Part shown: piece by piece, positions 28,426 through 36,893 of the stretch | Numbering within the stretch: the first letter of the stretch is position 1 | Layout of the letters: each line of letters begins with the position of its first letter | From: SAR86 cluster bacterium | GTDB taxonomy: Bacteria > Pseudomonadota > Gammaproteobacteria > Pseudomonadales > Pseudohongiellaceae | NCBI GenBank assembly: GCA_002402175.1 | Contig: NVVJ01000001.1 | Coordinates: 62,001 to 126,000 of the forward strand | Direction of reading: 5' to 3' | DNA: 64,000 nucleotides | The notes under the pieces: generated by a model | The model's database searches: none | Seen by the model: the letters and a program-made list of their open reading frames with translations, nothing else | Told to the model about the DNA's origin: nothing | Made by a program: the position numbers and the translations under genes

Positions 28426-30276
28426 GTGCTAGATTTAATTTGGTTATTACCGACGTTTCCATTGCTGGGGTTTTTAATCCTGGTGTTGAGCAGCGGGAAT
28501 TTGCCTAAAAAAATAGTAGCGGTAGTTGGCGTCGGCTCCATAGGGCTATCATTTTTGACTGCGGCTATTATTGCTGTGCAGTTTTTAGCTTCTGGCGAAG
28601 AATATTTTATTAAGGAAGTTTGGGTCTGGATGTCCGTTGGGGAATTCACTCCCGGCTTTAGCTTTTACCTCGATGGCCTGTCGCTGGTGATGATGCTCAT
28701 CATTACCGGTGTAGGGTTTTTAATACATCTATATTCAGCCGGCTTCATGGCTGACGATCCCAGTTACAGTCGGTTCTTCGCGTATATGAATTTGTTTGTG
28801 GCATCGATGTTGATGCTCGTCCTGGCGGATAATCTAGTGCTGCTCTATCTGGGTTGGGAAGGTGTGGGGCTGTGCAGTTACTTGTTAATTGGGTTCTGGT
28901 ATGAAAACCCTGCTAATGGCTATGCGGCGCGCAAGGCCTTTATAACCACCAGAGTCGGTGACACGTCTATGGCCATAGGCCTGTTTCTATTATTTGCCCA
29001 GCTAGGCACATTGAATATACAGGACATGCTACATGCCGCCGAAATGCAGTGGCCAATGGGTTCAGGGTTGGCCGTTGCTACCTCACTGCTACTGCTTGGT
29101 GGCGCCGTAGGTAAGTCAGCACAGCTACCTTTGCAAACATGGCTTCCAGATGCCATGGCCGGGCCTACACCTATCAGCGCCCTAATCCACGCGGCGACTA
29201 TGGTCACTGCGGGCGTCTATTTAATTGCACGCACACACATATTGTTTGAACTGGCGCCTAATGTTCAATTGCTGGTTGCATGGATTGGCTTGATTACGTT
29301 GCTAATGGCTGGTTTTACCGCCATGACCCAGCATGACATTAAGCGCATATTGGCCTATTCAACAATTAGCCAGATCGGCTATATGTTTCTTGGCCTGGGG
29401 GTTGGCGCGTGGTCAGCATCTGTATTCCATCTTATGACTCACGCGTTTTTTAAAGCGTTGTTGTTTCTTGCCGCCGGCACCGTGATTCTCAGCCTTCACC
29501 ACGAACACGATATTTTTAAAATGGGTGGCAAACGTAAGCAGCTGCCAATTGCTTTTGCTTCGTTCATGATCGGCAGCCTTGCTCTGGCGGCATTTCCGTT
29601 TACATCGGGCTACTTCAGCAAGGATGAAATACTTATTGCGGCCCTGGAAATGGACGGCCCTGGCATATGGTTGTGGGCTGGAGGTGTAATAGGTGCATTC
29701 TTTACGGGTATCTACAGTTTTCGTTTAGTGTTTGTTGTGTTTTTTGGCGAAAGTAAAGGTCACCATGAGGCAAAAGAGGTCGCTGGTTTTAGTATGGCCA
29801 CTCCTTTATTTATTCTAATGGTGCTAGCCCTGTTTGGCGGCTGGATTCAAATTCCCCTTGACGCCGTATTTGGACACGGGGAAGTGGATGGGGAACACCA
29901 TATTAGCCTGCTAATGCACGGCATAATGATAGGCATGCCTCTGTTAGGAATAGGGGTAAGTTATTTGTTTTTCATGTCGAAGACATTCTCGGCGGATAAA
30001 CTTGTCGCTAGCGGCCTCGGTGCTGCACTACATAAATTTTGGTTTAGCGGCTGGGGGATGGACGCCCTGTACAAAGCAGTATTAATAAAGCCCTTTCTGT
30101 TTCTGGCTCGTATTAACAAGAACGACATAATTGATAGCGTTTATGCAATGGTGGTCGAATTAACCCGTACCGCTCATGCCATGATTGCAAAAACACAAAC
30201 AGGACAAATACGCTGGTATGCGGTAACGGTAGCTGCTGGCCTGGTGCTTATCATTTCACTTGGAGTACTGTTGTGA
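28426..30276 (+). CDS. nuoL: NADH-quinone oxidoreductase subunit L
   Basis: The distal antiporter-like proton-pumping subunit, 616 residues with about 16 helices including the long lateral helix at the C-terminus. Typical blocks: LLYLGWEGVGLCSYLLIGFWY with the key glutamate, LPLQTWLPDAMAGPTPISALIHAATMVTAG with the key lysine region just before, and HDIKRILAYSTISQIGYM. Translation starts at GTG 28426. It overlaps nuoM by 4 bases. Confidence 0.97.
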   Translation: MLDLIWLLPTFPLLGFLILVLSSGNLPKKIVAVVGVGSIGLSFLTAAIIAVQFLASGEEYFIKEVWVWMSVGEFTPGFSFYLDGLSLVMMLIITGVGFLIHLYSAGFMADDPSYSRFFAYMNLFVASMLMLVLADNLVLLYLGWEGVGLCSYLLIGFWYENPANGYAARKAFITTRVGDTSMAIGLFLLFAQLGTLNIQDMLHAAEMQWPMGSGLAVATSLLLLGGAVGKSAQLPLQTWLPDAMAGPTPISALIHAATMVTAGVYLIARTHILFELAPNVQLLVAWIGLITLLMAGFTAMTQHDIKRILAYSTISQIGYMFLGLGVGAWSASVFHLMTHAFFKALLFLAAGTVILSLHHEHDIFKMGGKRKQLPIAFASFMIGSLALAAFPFTSGYFSKDEILIAALEMDGPGIWLWAGGVIGAFFTGIYSFRLVFVVFFGESKGHHEAKEVAGFSMATPLFILMVLALFGGWIQIPLDAVFGHGEVDGEHHISLLMHGIMIGMPLLGIGVSYLFFMSKTFSADKLVASGLGAALHKFWFSGWGMDALYKAVLIKPFLFLARINKNDIIDSVYAMVVELTRTAHAMIAKTQTGQIRWYAVTVAAGLVLIISLGVLL

Positions 30277-31781
30277 TTTTAGTGGTGCTAATAAGTGTTC
30301 TGTTTTTTGGTGGCGTACTCGCATGGCTTTCCGAAGGCCTTGATTCTAAATTTCCTCGCATTATTGCTCTGGCAGCGGTGTTGATCGACTTGCTGATCAT
30401 GCTTACTTTGCTGGGAATTCCTGAGCCAACAGACTCAGCATGGATCATTAGCCTCAACGCTGACTGGATGCCTCGATTCGGCATTTCCTTTCATCTTGCA
30501 CTCGATGGCTTAAGTACTTTGTTGCTTTTGCTTACAGGCTTCCTGGGTGTTGTCGCAATAGGTTCAGCCTGGAATGAAATAACCGAAAAAGTTGGCTTCT
30601 TTTACTTCTGCCTTCTGTGGACTCTGGCAGGGGTAGTGGGGGTGTTCACCGCACTCGATTTGTTTCTGTTCTTCTTTTTTTGGGAAGTGATGTTAATACC
30701 GATGTATTTCATCATAGCTGTTTGGGGGCACGAGAATAAGAACTACGCCGCCATGAAGTTTTTTCTTTTCACACAGGTAACCGGCATGCTAATGCTGGTC
30801 TCGATTCTGGTTCTCGCTTATTTCCATTATGTTCAGTTTGGCTGGTTCAGTTTTGATTATCTGGATTTGTTGAATGTCAATATCAGCAACAATATTGAAA
30901 TGATGGTAATGCTCGGATTCTTTGTAGCCTTTACAACCAAGTTACCAAGCTTTCCACTTCACTCCTGGTTACCAGATGCTCATAGTCAGGCCCCTACGGC
31001 GGGCAGTGTAATTTTGGCAGGAATACTGCTTAAGACAGGCGCTTACGGTCTAATTCGATTTGCTATTCCGCTGTTTCCTGAGGCTTCAATGCGGTTTGCG
31101 CCCGTAGCCATGACTCTGGCGGTAATTAGCATACTTTACTGCGCCAAAGTTGCTTTTGCACAAACGGATATAAAACGATTGATTGCTTACACGAGTATCA
31201 GTCATATGGGTTTTGTATTGCTGGGAATATACGCCTGGAATGAAATAGCTCTGCAGGGCGCTATTATGACTATGCTTGCTCACGGTTTAAGTGCCGCTGC
31301 ATTGTTCATGTTGGCGGGAGGTCTACAACATCGAATTCATACTCGAAATATGCAAGACATGGGCGGCTTCTGGGCAAAGGTGCCACGTATGTCATTTGTT
31401 GCCTTGTTCTTTTCAATAGCCGCATTAGGTATGCCGGGACTTGGCAATTTTGTCGGAGAGTTTCTTGCCTTGTTGGGTGCGTTTCAAGCGAATATAACGC
31501 TGACAGTGCTGGCCGCATTTGGTTTGATTTTCGCATCAGTATATTCTTTATGGGTAATACAGAAAGTTTTTCATGGCGAATATAAAAATACTAATTTTGA
31601 TGATTCGGGATTAGATGATTTAAGCCGCCGTGAAATGTTTTACTTTGGCGCCATGATGTTAGGTTTGATCTGGATGGGCATGTACCCGCAGAGCTTTCTC
31701 GATTTGTCAGCGGCAACCCTGAACAACTTACTTAGTATTACCGAAGGGGTCGCTGCCTCAGTGGTTCAAACAACGCTATGA
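30273..31781 (+). CDS. nuoM: NADH-quinone oxidoreductase subunit M
   Basis: The second antiporter-like proton-pumping subunit, 502 residues, about 14 helices. The block FFFFWEVMLIPMYFIIAVWG contains the conserved glutamate; LPSFPLHSWLPDAHSQAPTAGSVILAG and TDIKRLIAYTSISHMGFV are standard. It starts at GTG 30273 overlapping the nuoL stop, and itself overlaps nuoN by 4 bases. Confidence 0.97.
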   Translation: MILVVLISVLFFGGVLAWLSEGLDSKFPRIIALAAVLIDLLIMLTLLGIPEPTDSAWIISLNADWMPRFGISFHLALDGLSTLLLLLTGFLGVVAIGSAWNEITEKVGFFYFCLLWTLAGVVGVFTALDLFLFFFFWEVMLIPMYFIIAVWGHENKNYAAMKFFLFTQVTGMLMLVSILVLAYFHYVQFGWFSFDYLDLLNVNISNNIEMMVMLGFFVAFTTKLPSFPLHSWLPDAHSQAPTAGSVILAGILLKTGAYGLIRFAIPLFPEASMRFAPVAMTLAVISILYCAKVAFAQTDIKRLIAYTSISHMGFVLLGIYAWNEIALQGAIMTMLAHGLSAAALFMLAGGLQHRIHTRNMQDMGGFWAKVPRMSFVALFFSIAALGMPGLGNFVGEFLALLGAFQANITLTVLAAFGLIFASVYSLWVIQKVFHGEYKNTNFDDSGLDDLSRREMFYFGAMMLGLIWMGMYPQSFLDLSAATLNNLLSITEGVAASVVQTTL

Positions 31782-33247
31782 CTATGACATTTGATGATCT
31801 TTTACCCCTGATGCCGATGTTAATTGTAACGGCAACCGCAATTATCGCTATGTTGATGATTGGCGTGAAGCGTAGCTATTTATTAACCAGCGCTATAACC
31901 ATAACTGGTTTATTGCTGGCGAGTGTTGTTGCCGCTGCCATGTTGCCTTTTACCAATCAACAAATAACGCCACTATTTATAATCGATCATTATAGTTTGT
32001 TTTTTACAGTGGTCATGTGTGCGTCTGCCATGTTTATTTCTATTTTAAGTTTTCCGTATTTTTTCAATCTTGATGATCAAAAAGAAGAATTCTATCTGTT
32101 ACTTGTTATCGCGACCATTGGCGCTATCGTTATGGTTAGCAGTAATCACTTTGTTAGCACATTACTAGGCCTTGAAACCCTAAGTATGTCACTTTATGGA
32201 ATGGTAGCGTACCCGCTGCACAGTAAAGAGTCAGCGAAGTATCCGCTTGAAGCCTCAGTTAAATATCTTATTTTATCCGCCGTTGCATCTGGGTTTATTG
32301 TGTTCGGAATGGCACTGGTATATGCACAAACCGGCACATTGTCTTTTACTAGCCTGGTAACGGCTGCAAGTCTAACAAACAGTCTTGGTGAGAGTTATTC
32401 GATAGTGGCACTACTTATGATTAGCGCTGGGATGGCCTTCAAGTTGTCTTTAGCGCCTTTCCATTTATGGACGCCAGATGTATATGAAGGCTCGCCATTG
32501 CCTGCTACGACTTACCTCGCTACAGTCGGCAAAGCGGCTATGTTTGTAGTGTTTTTACGTTTTATACATATTACCGAGGCCTTAAGCTTCCCTTCCGTTG
32601 TGACTGTATTTTCACTAATCGCTGTTGCTTCGATACTGGCCGGTAACCTGCTTGCACTATTGCAAGACAATCTAAAACGAATTCTTGCCTATTCGTCGAT
32701 CGCGCATATGGGCTATTTAATGATAGCGGTGATAGCGACATACAGTAGCGAAGGCACTATTAGTATCGAGGCGGTGACATTCTATCTGCTGGCCTATGTC
32801 ATTATGTCCCTGGGTGGATTTGGTGTGGCTTCAGTAATATCTTCCAGTGAAAAAGAATTCGATAGCATTTCAGATTATCGAGGTTTGTTCTGGCGCAACC
32901 CCTGGCTAGCCTCGAGCTTCATGGCAATGTTGCTCTCTCTTGCTGGCATACCATTAACAATAGGCTTTATTGGGAAATTTTACATATTTCTTGCCGGTGT
33001 AGAATCTGGACTATGGGTACTTCTTGCTGTGCTTGTGGTTGGTAGCGGAATAGGGTTGTACTACTATCTTCGTATAATATATAGAATGTTAATGCCTGTA
33101 GATCAATCCATTCAATATCGAATCGCAGGAATAGAAAGCATCAGCTCCTATGGAGTATTGGCTATTCTGGTGTTTTTATTGCTGTTGTTTGGAATATATC
33201 CTGCGCCAGTGATGTCGTTAGTTGCTGACATTTCTGCATACATCTAA
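31778..33247 (+). CDS. nuoN: NADH-quinone oxidoreductase subunit N
   Basis: The third antiporter-like proton-pumping subunit and last nuo gene, 489 residues with 14 helices. Seen: LLGLETLSMSLYGMVAY with the conserved glutamate, FKLSLAPFHLWTPDVYEGSP with the lysine, and NLKRILAYSSIAHMGYL. The 83-base gap downstream has no convincing intrinsic terminator, so read-through into the RnfG-like gene is possible. Confidence 0.97.
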   Translation: MTMTFDDLLPLMPMLIVTATAIIAMLMIGVKRSYLLTSAITITGLLLASVVAAAMLPFTNQQITPLFIIDHYSLFFTVVMCASAMFISILSFPYFFNLDDQKEEFYLLLVIATIGAIVMVSSNHFVSTLLGLETLSMSLYGMVAYPLHSKESAKYPLEASVKYLILSAVASGFIVFGMALVYAQTGTLSFTSLVTAASLTNSLGESYSIVALLMISAGMAFKLSLAPFHLWTPDVYEGSPLPATTYLATVGKAAMFVVFLRFIHITEALSFPSVVTVFSLIAVASILAGNLLALLQDNLKRILAYSSIAHMGYLMIAVIATYSSEGTISIEAVTFYLLAYVIMSLGGFGVASVISSSEKEFDSISDYRGLFWRNPWLASSFMAMLLSLAGIPLTIGFIGKFYIFLAGVESGLWVLLAVLVVGSGIGLYYYLRIIYRMLMPVDQSIQYRIAGIESISSYGVLAILVFLLLLFGIYPAPVMSLVADISAYI

Positions 33248-33330
33248 ATAGACCTGCTTCCTTGGTTGGCTAATCGTTTTTTGATTTCCTGAGTTGTGCT
33301 GCTCTGATTTTATACTACTGTGAATTTTGA

Positions 33331-33987
33331 ATGAAAACTGGCGTCAATAATTTGTTGAAAGATAAGTTGCCTACCGTATTGATAGGCGTTGCAGTGCTGA
33401 TGGTTTTATTCCTGCTAAATATAACTAGCCGCGATGATGTACAGGCAGCAAGGCAAGAGTTTGATCGTAAAAACCTTTATCAATTTTTTGACGATGAAAG
33501 TTTTGACAATGACTTATTGCTTAATACTTTTTTGATTCCTGCGGGCGTGCAGCATGAAGAACTGACTAGTTTGCATCTTTTAAATTTAAGCCGAGACCGA
33601 CTTGCCTACATTGCAAAGAAAGACGGTAAAGTTGTCGCGGTTGCGGTGCCTGCTACAGCCGAAGACGGGTTTAATGGCACTATCGATCTGCTGGTTTCTG
33701 TAGATATGTTTGGTCGTATTTCTGCGGCAAGGGTAATCAAAGACTTAAACTCCAATGAGTTATATGGCGTTGTTGATGTAATTGAATCTCAATGGATGAA
33801 GGAATTTTCGGGTAATAGTATGCGTGATATTCAACGAATCAGCTGGCAGACGATTTCAGCTGAGAATGAATATGACCAGTTTGTCGGGGCATCTGTCACA
33901 CCTAAAACTGTAGCGGATCGCATTTATGACACTCTGGTTTTCGTTCAGTCGAATCGTATCGCGCTAATCTCAGGAGGTGGTGGTTGA
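33331..33987 (+). CDS. RnfG-like protein with degenerate flavin motif
   Basis: A 218-residue protein with one membrane helix (about 14-31) and a periplasmic domain of the FMN-binding RnfG/RsxG/NqrC type. It resembles RnfG through YIAKKDGKVVAVAVPATAEDG, GFNGTIDLLVSVDMFG and YDQFVGASVTPKTVAD. The flavinylation motif S/T-G-A-T reads V185-G186-A187-S188, so the FMN-accepting Thr is Ser and the preceding hydroxyl residue is Val. The companion motif ETPGLG is replaced by a stretch around NSNELYG. No rnfABCDE genes are present here. It may hold FMN non-covalently, carry it on Ser, or have lost flavin. It overlaps the following methyltransferase by 4 bases. The fold call is good; the function is unknown. 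Confidence 0.75.
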   Translation: MKTGVNNLLKDKLPTVLIGVAVLMVLFLLNITSRDDVQAARQEFDRKNLYQFFDDESFDNDLLLNTFLIPAGVQHEELTSLHLLNLSRDRLAYIAKKDGKVVAVAVPATAEDGFNGTIDLLVSVDMFGRISAARVIKDLNSNELYGVVDVIESQWMKEFSGNSMRDIQRISWQTISAENEYDQFVGASVTPKTVADRIYDTLVFVQSNRIALISGGGG

Positions 33988-34739
33988 GTTCGAATTTCAA
34001 TGATCAGTTCTCAGCCCATGCTAAATCATACGCGGCGGCACGCCCTGACTATCCAGCCGAGTTATTTTCTTATCTTAAAACATTATGTAATAAACATGAG
34101 CTAGCCTGGGATTGTGCAACTGGTAATGGGCAGGCGGCAAAATCCCTGGCTAAAATATTTACCCAGGTTATTGCCACCGATGCCAGTATTGAGCAGATAC
34201 AACAGGCACAAGCTGCTAAAAATATTGAATATCGACAGATGTCAGCTGAAGAGCCTTTTCTGCAGCCTGGTAGTGTTGATCTAATATCTGTTGCGCAAGC
34301 ATTGCACTGGTTTGATACAGAGGCATTTTATAAAAACGCTGACTCTGTGCTGTGTTCAGGAGGTGTACTGGCAGTATGGAGTTATGGCCTGCCTACAATT
34401 AGCAATGAACTCGACCGTGTAGTCATGCACCTATATGCAAATATTCTCAATGGATATTGGCCTGCTGAACGCCGCATCGTCGAAGAGCAGTATGCCAATA
34501 TTAATTTTCCCTATGCGTTGATTGAGGGAGTTGAATTTCATATGACCAGGCGTTGGAGTCTACAACAGCTAACAGACTATCTGGCATCCTGGTCGGCAGT
34601 GCGCCGCTATATCGATGCCAATAACTCGGACCCGATGCAACTGGTGCGAAAAGAACTAATTGATGCCTGGGCAATGCAGCCTGAGCAGGACGTCGAGGTT
34701 CGCTGGCCAATGGTTCTAAAGCTAGGCAAGAAAAGCTAG
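33984..34739 (+). CDS. Class I SAM-dependent methyltransferase
   Basis: A cytosolic methyltransferase of 251 residues. The SAM motif I is WDCATGNGQAAKSLAKIF (about 39-56), followed by VIATDASIEQI and the type-11 motif DLISVAQALHWFD (about 93-105). The N-terminal HAKSYAAARPDYPAELF is typical of the family annotated as trans-aconitate-like or TMT1-like methyltransferases; the substrate is unknown. It starts at TTG 33984, preceded by the strong ribosome site AGGAGG, and overlaps the RnfG-like gene by 4 bases. Tight coupling suggests joint expression, not necessarily joint function. Confidence 0.85.
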   Translation: MSSNFNDQFSAHAKSYAAARPDYPAELFSYLKTLCNKHELAWDCATGNGQAAKSLAKIFTQVIATDASIEQIQQAQAAKNIEYRQMSAEEPFLQPGSVDLISVAQALHWFDTEAFYKNADSVLCSGGVLAVWSYGLPTISNELDRVVMHLYANILNGYWPAERRIVEEQYANINFPYALIEGVEFHMTRRWSLQQLTDYLASWSAVRRYIDANNSDPMQLVRKELIDAWAMQPEQDVEVRWPMVLKLGKKS

Positions 34740-34837
34740 CCAGCTTTCTTGTTTAAACCTGAGGCATGTCACGTCTTGGTATTAACCCTTTTTCAGACTA
34801 TCATCGTACGTTCTACAGCAGCATTAACAGGTACTTC

Positions 34838-35869
34838 ATGTCGGCAACTAAAATTTCTGTAATTGGCGGTGGCAGCTTTGGCACTGTTATAGCCAATATT
34901 ATTGCTGAAAACGGCTACGACGTGAATTTCTGGATGCGCAACGAGGCTCAAGTGCTTGAAATCAATCAAACACATGAAAACTCACAATACCTTCCTGCTT
35001 ACGAATTAGATAAAAATCTTGTTGCGACTACCGATATGGCTGCAGCGGTGGCCAACAGCCAACTTATTTTTGTTGCAGTGCCAAGTTCTTCGTTTCGAGA
35101 AGTCGTTAAGAGCGTGATTAAGCTTGCCCCCGATGATGCTATTTTCATTAGTACCACCAAGGGAATCGAGGCTGGCACATTTTCATTAATGAGCCAAATA
35201 TTGATACAAGAGGCGCCAAAAGCCAAAGTGGGAGTGTTAAGCGGGCCGAATCTCGCAAAGGAAATTGCCAATAAAAACCTTACCGGAACCGTAATAGCGA
35301 GCAGTCATGAAGACGTTAGAGAGACCGTGAAGAACGTCTTAAAGTCTAAGTTTTTCAAGGTGTATACGAATGATGATATGTTTGGAGTTGAGTTAGGAGG
35401 GTCGCTGAAGAATATTTACGCCATAATAGCTGGCATAGCAGCGGCTCTTGGCATGGGTTACAACACAAACAGCATGTTGATTACCAGAAGCCTTACGGAG
35501 ATGGCGCGCTTTGGAAAAGAATTAGGTGCGGACCCGATGACGTTTTTAGGTCTTGCCGGTGTAGGTGACCTGGTGGTCACTTGTTCCACACCATTAAGTC
35601 GAAATTATCGTATTGGTCTAGCGCTCGGCCAGGGCAAATCAATTGACGAGGCCAGTACCGAAATTGGGCAGGTAGCAGAAGGTGTAAACACGGTAAAGCT
35701 GGTTAAGGAGAAGGCTGACGAACTCGGAGTTTATATGCCTCTGGCTACGGGCCTATATCGTATAATCTACGAGAATGACTCCTTACGGAATATAATTTCA
35801 TCTTTGATGTTGAGTGAGCAGGCGCTGGATGTTGAGTTTGCGGCGAGTGACGATAAAATACTGGAATAA
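34838..35869 (+). CDS. gpsA: Glycerol-3-phosphate dehydrogenase [NAD(P)+]
   Basis: Reduces dihydroxyacetone phosphate to sn-glycerol 3-phosphate for phospholipid synthesis. The NAD(P) fold starts at once (ISVIGGGSFGTVIANIIAEN). FISTTKGIE, LSGPNLAKEI, the active-site lysine block LGGSLKNIYAIIAGIAAALG and GLAGVGDLVVTC are present. I place the start at ATG 34838, giving 343 residues as in the family; the frame is open to 34766, but those 24 residues do not look like GpsA. The coupled upstream methyltransferase ends 98 bases earlier. Confidence 0.96.
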   Translation: MSATKISVIGGGSFGTVIANIIAENGYDVNFWMRNEAQVLEINQTHENSQYLPAYELDKNLVATTDMAAAVANSQLIFVAVPSSSFREVVKSVIKLAPDDAIFISTTKGIEAGTFSLMSQILIQEAPKAKVGVLSGPNLAKEIANKNLTGTVIASSHEDVRETVKNVLKSKFFKVYTNDDMFGVELGGSLKNIYAIIAGIAAALGMGYNTNSMLITRSLTEMARFGKELGADPMTFLGLAGVGDLVVTCSTPLSRNYRIGLALGQGKSIDEASTEIGQVAEGVNTVKLVKEKADELGVYMPLATGLYRIIYENDSLRNIISSLMLSEQALDVEFAASDDKILE

Positions 35870-35915
35870 GCAGCTGTAAGAATTTTAGCAAGATATTTAA
35901 GGCAAAGGAGAAGTC

Positions 35916-36413
35916 ATGTCAGAAGAACTGGACGATTTAGTAGACAATATTCGTGAGCCGTCTGTTTGGATACGAATCACATTTATGATCGCATTTGCTG
36001 TCGTGCTCAATTTGATTATCCTTCCAGTTATTATTGTGTTGGTGATTGCCCAGGCTTTGTTCTCGGTCCTAAGTGGTAAAAATAATGACAACTTGCGCTT
36101 TTTCGGGGCGGCTTTGGAAAAATATGTTTCCCAGATAATCAAGTTTCTAACTTATAATGCTGAGACAAAGCCATTTCCTTTTTCTGACTTTCCGGATATT
36201 CCTAACGAAGGGTTTAAGGACTCTGCAAAAAGCAGCACGGTGGACTCTAAAGGCAGTGCGGCACCTGCTAATCATTCTAAGCAGGGTAAGAACAAGACTG
36301 AAAGTATTGAACCTACTGAGAAAAAGGCAGTAAAGAAAAAGGCTGTTAAAAAGAAGGTAGCTAAAAAGAAAGCGGCGAGTAAAAAAATCACAGAAAATGA
36401 TGACAAGGGCTAA
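35916..36413 (+). CDS. DUF4389 membrane protein with histone H1-like lysine-rich tail
   Basis: A 165-residue protein. The first 95 residues match DUF4389: REPSVWIRITFMIAFAVVLNLIILPV, a hydrophobic segment (about 18-50) that can make one or two helices, then FFGAALEKYVSQIIKFLTYN and FPFSDFPD. The function of DUF4389 is not known to me. The last 60 residues are hydrophilic and include four 5-residue units KKAVK, KKAVK, KKVAK and KKAAS (residues 136-155), encoded by 15-base tandem units from 36321 to 36380. Such tails resemble bacterial histone H1-like proteins (AlgP, Hc1) that bind DNA. It lies 21 bases before sixA and follows gpsA by 46 bases with the ribosome site AAAGGAG. Confidence 0.8.
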   Translation: MSEELDDLVDNIREPSVWIRITFMIAFAVVLNLIILPVIIVLVIAQALFSVLSGKNNDNLRFFGAALEKYVSQIIKFLTYNAETKPFPFSDFPDIPNEGFKDSAKSSTVDSKGSAAPANHSKQGKNKTESIEPTEKKAVKKKAVKKKVAKKKAASKKITENDDKG

Positions 36414-36434
36414 GGAGTCTCAGGTCATGAAAAA

Positions 36435-36893
36435 ATGTTGATATATTTACTTCGCCACGGCGTTGCAGAAGAAAAAGCAGCATCTGACTCTGCTCGTGAG
36501 CTCACTCACGAAGGCGCTATGCAAACCAGGTCTATGGCTGATAAATTTAAGACTCATTCGCCAATAATAGAAAAAGCAATAATGAGTCCTTATCAGCGCG
36601 CGAGGCAGACAGCGGCAGAACTTCGAATAGATTTTCCTGAACTTGATTTTGATGTGGACAAGGATATTGAACCTTCGGGGGATGTATATGCAATCATGGA
36701 TAAAATTGAAAGCTTAGACGCCAAACATGTACTGCTGGTTAGTCATAACCCTTTTCTGTCGAATTTATTAGCAGTTATGGTTGACGGTACCATGGAAACC
36801 AATCGGCATATTGGCAATAGTACTTTGGTGTGCGTTTCAATAGACTTTGTGGCGCCAGGATTCGGAAATATTTTGTATACAATTGAACCATGA
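36435..36893 (+). CDS. sixA: Phosphohistidine phosphatase SixA
   Basis: A small phosphoglycerate-mutase-fold phosphatase of 152 residues, cytosolic. The catalytic motif LRHGVAEE (His8) opens the protein, MSPYQRARQTAAEL carries the second arginine, and LLVSHNPFLSNLLA supplies the second histidine. In E. coli SixA removes phosphate from the HPt domain of ArcB or from NPr; the target here is unknown. It overlaps the DUF4892 gene by 4 bases. Confidence 0.92.
   Translation: MLIYLLRHGVAEEKAASDSARELTHEGAMQTRSMADKFKTHSPIIEKAIMSPYQRARQTAAELRIDFPELDFDVDKDIEPSGDVYAIMDKIESLDAKHVLLVSHNPFLSNLLAVMVDGTMETNRHIGNSTLVCVSIDFVAPGFGNILYTIEP

Noticed and set aside
33281-33316. Promoter for the RnfG-like gene (TTGATT and TATACT)
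   Set aside because: The boxes are 24 bases apart, too far for a sigma-70 promoter; expression by read-through from nuo is as likely.
34766-34837. Longer N-terminus for GpsA
   Set aside because: These 24 codons do not resemble the family, which starts at the nucleotide-binding strand reached from ATG 34838.
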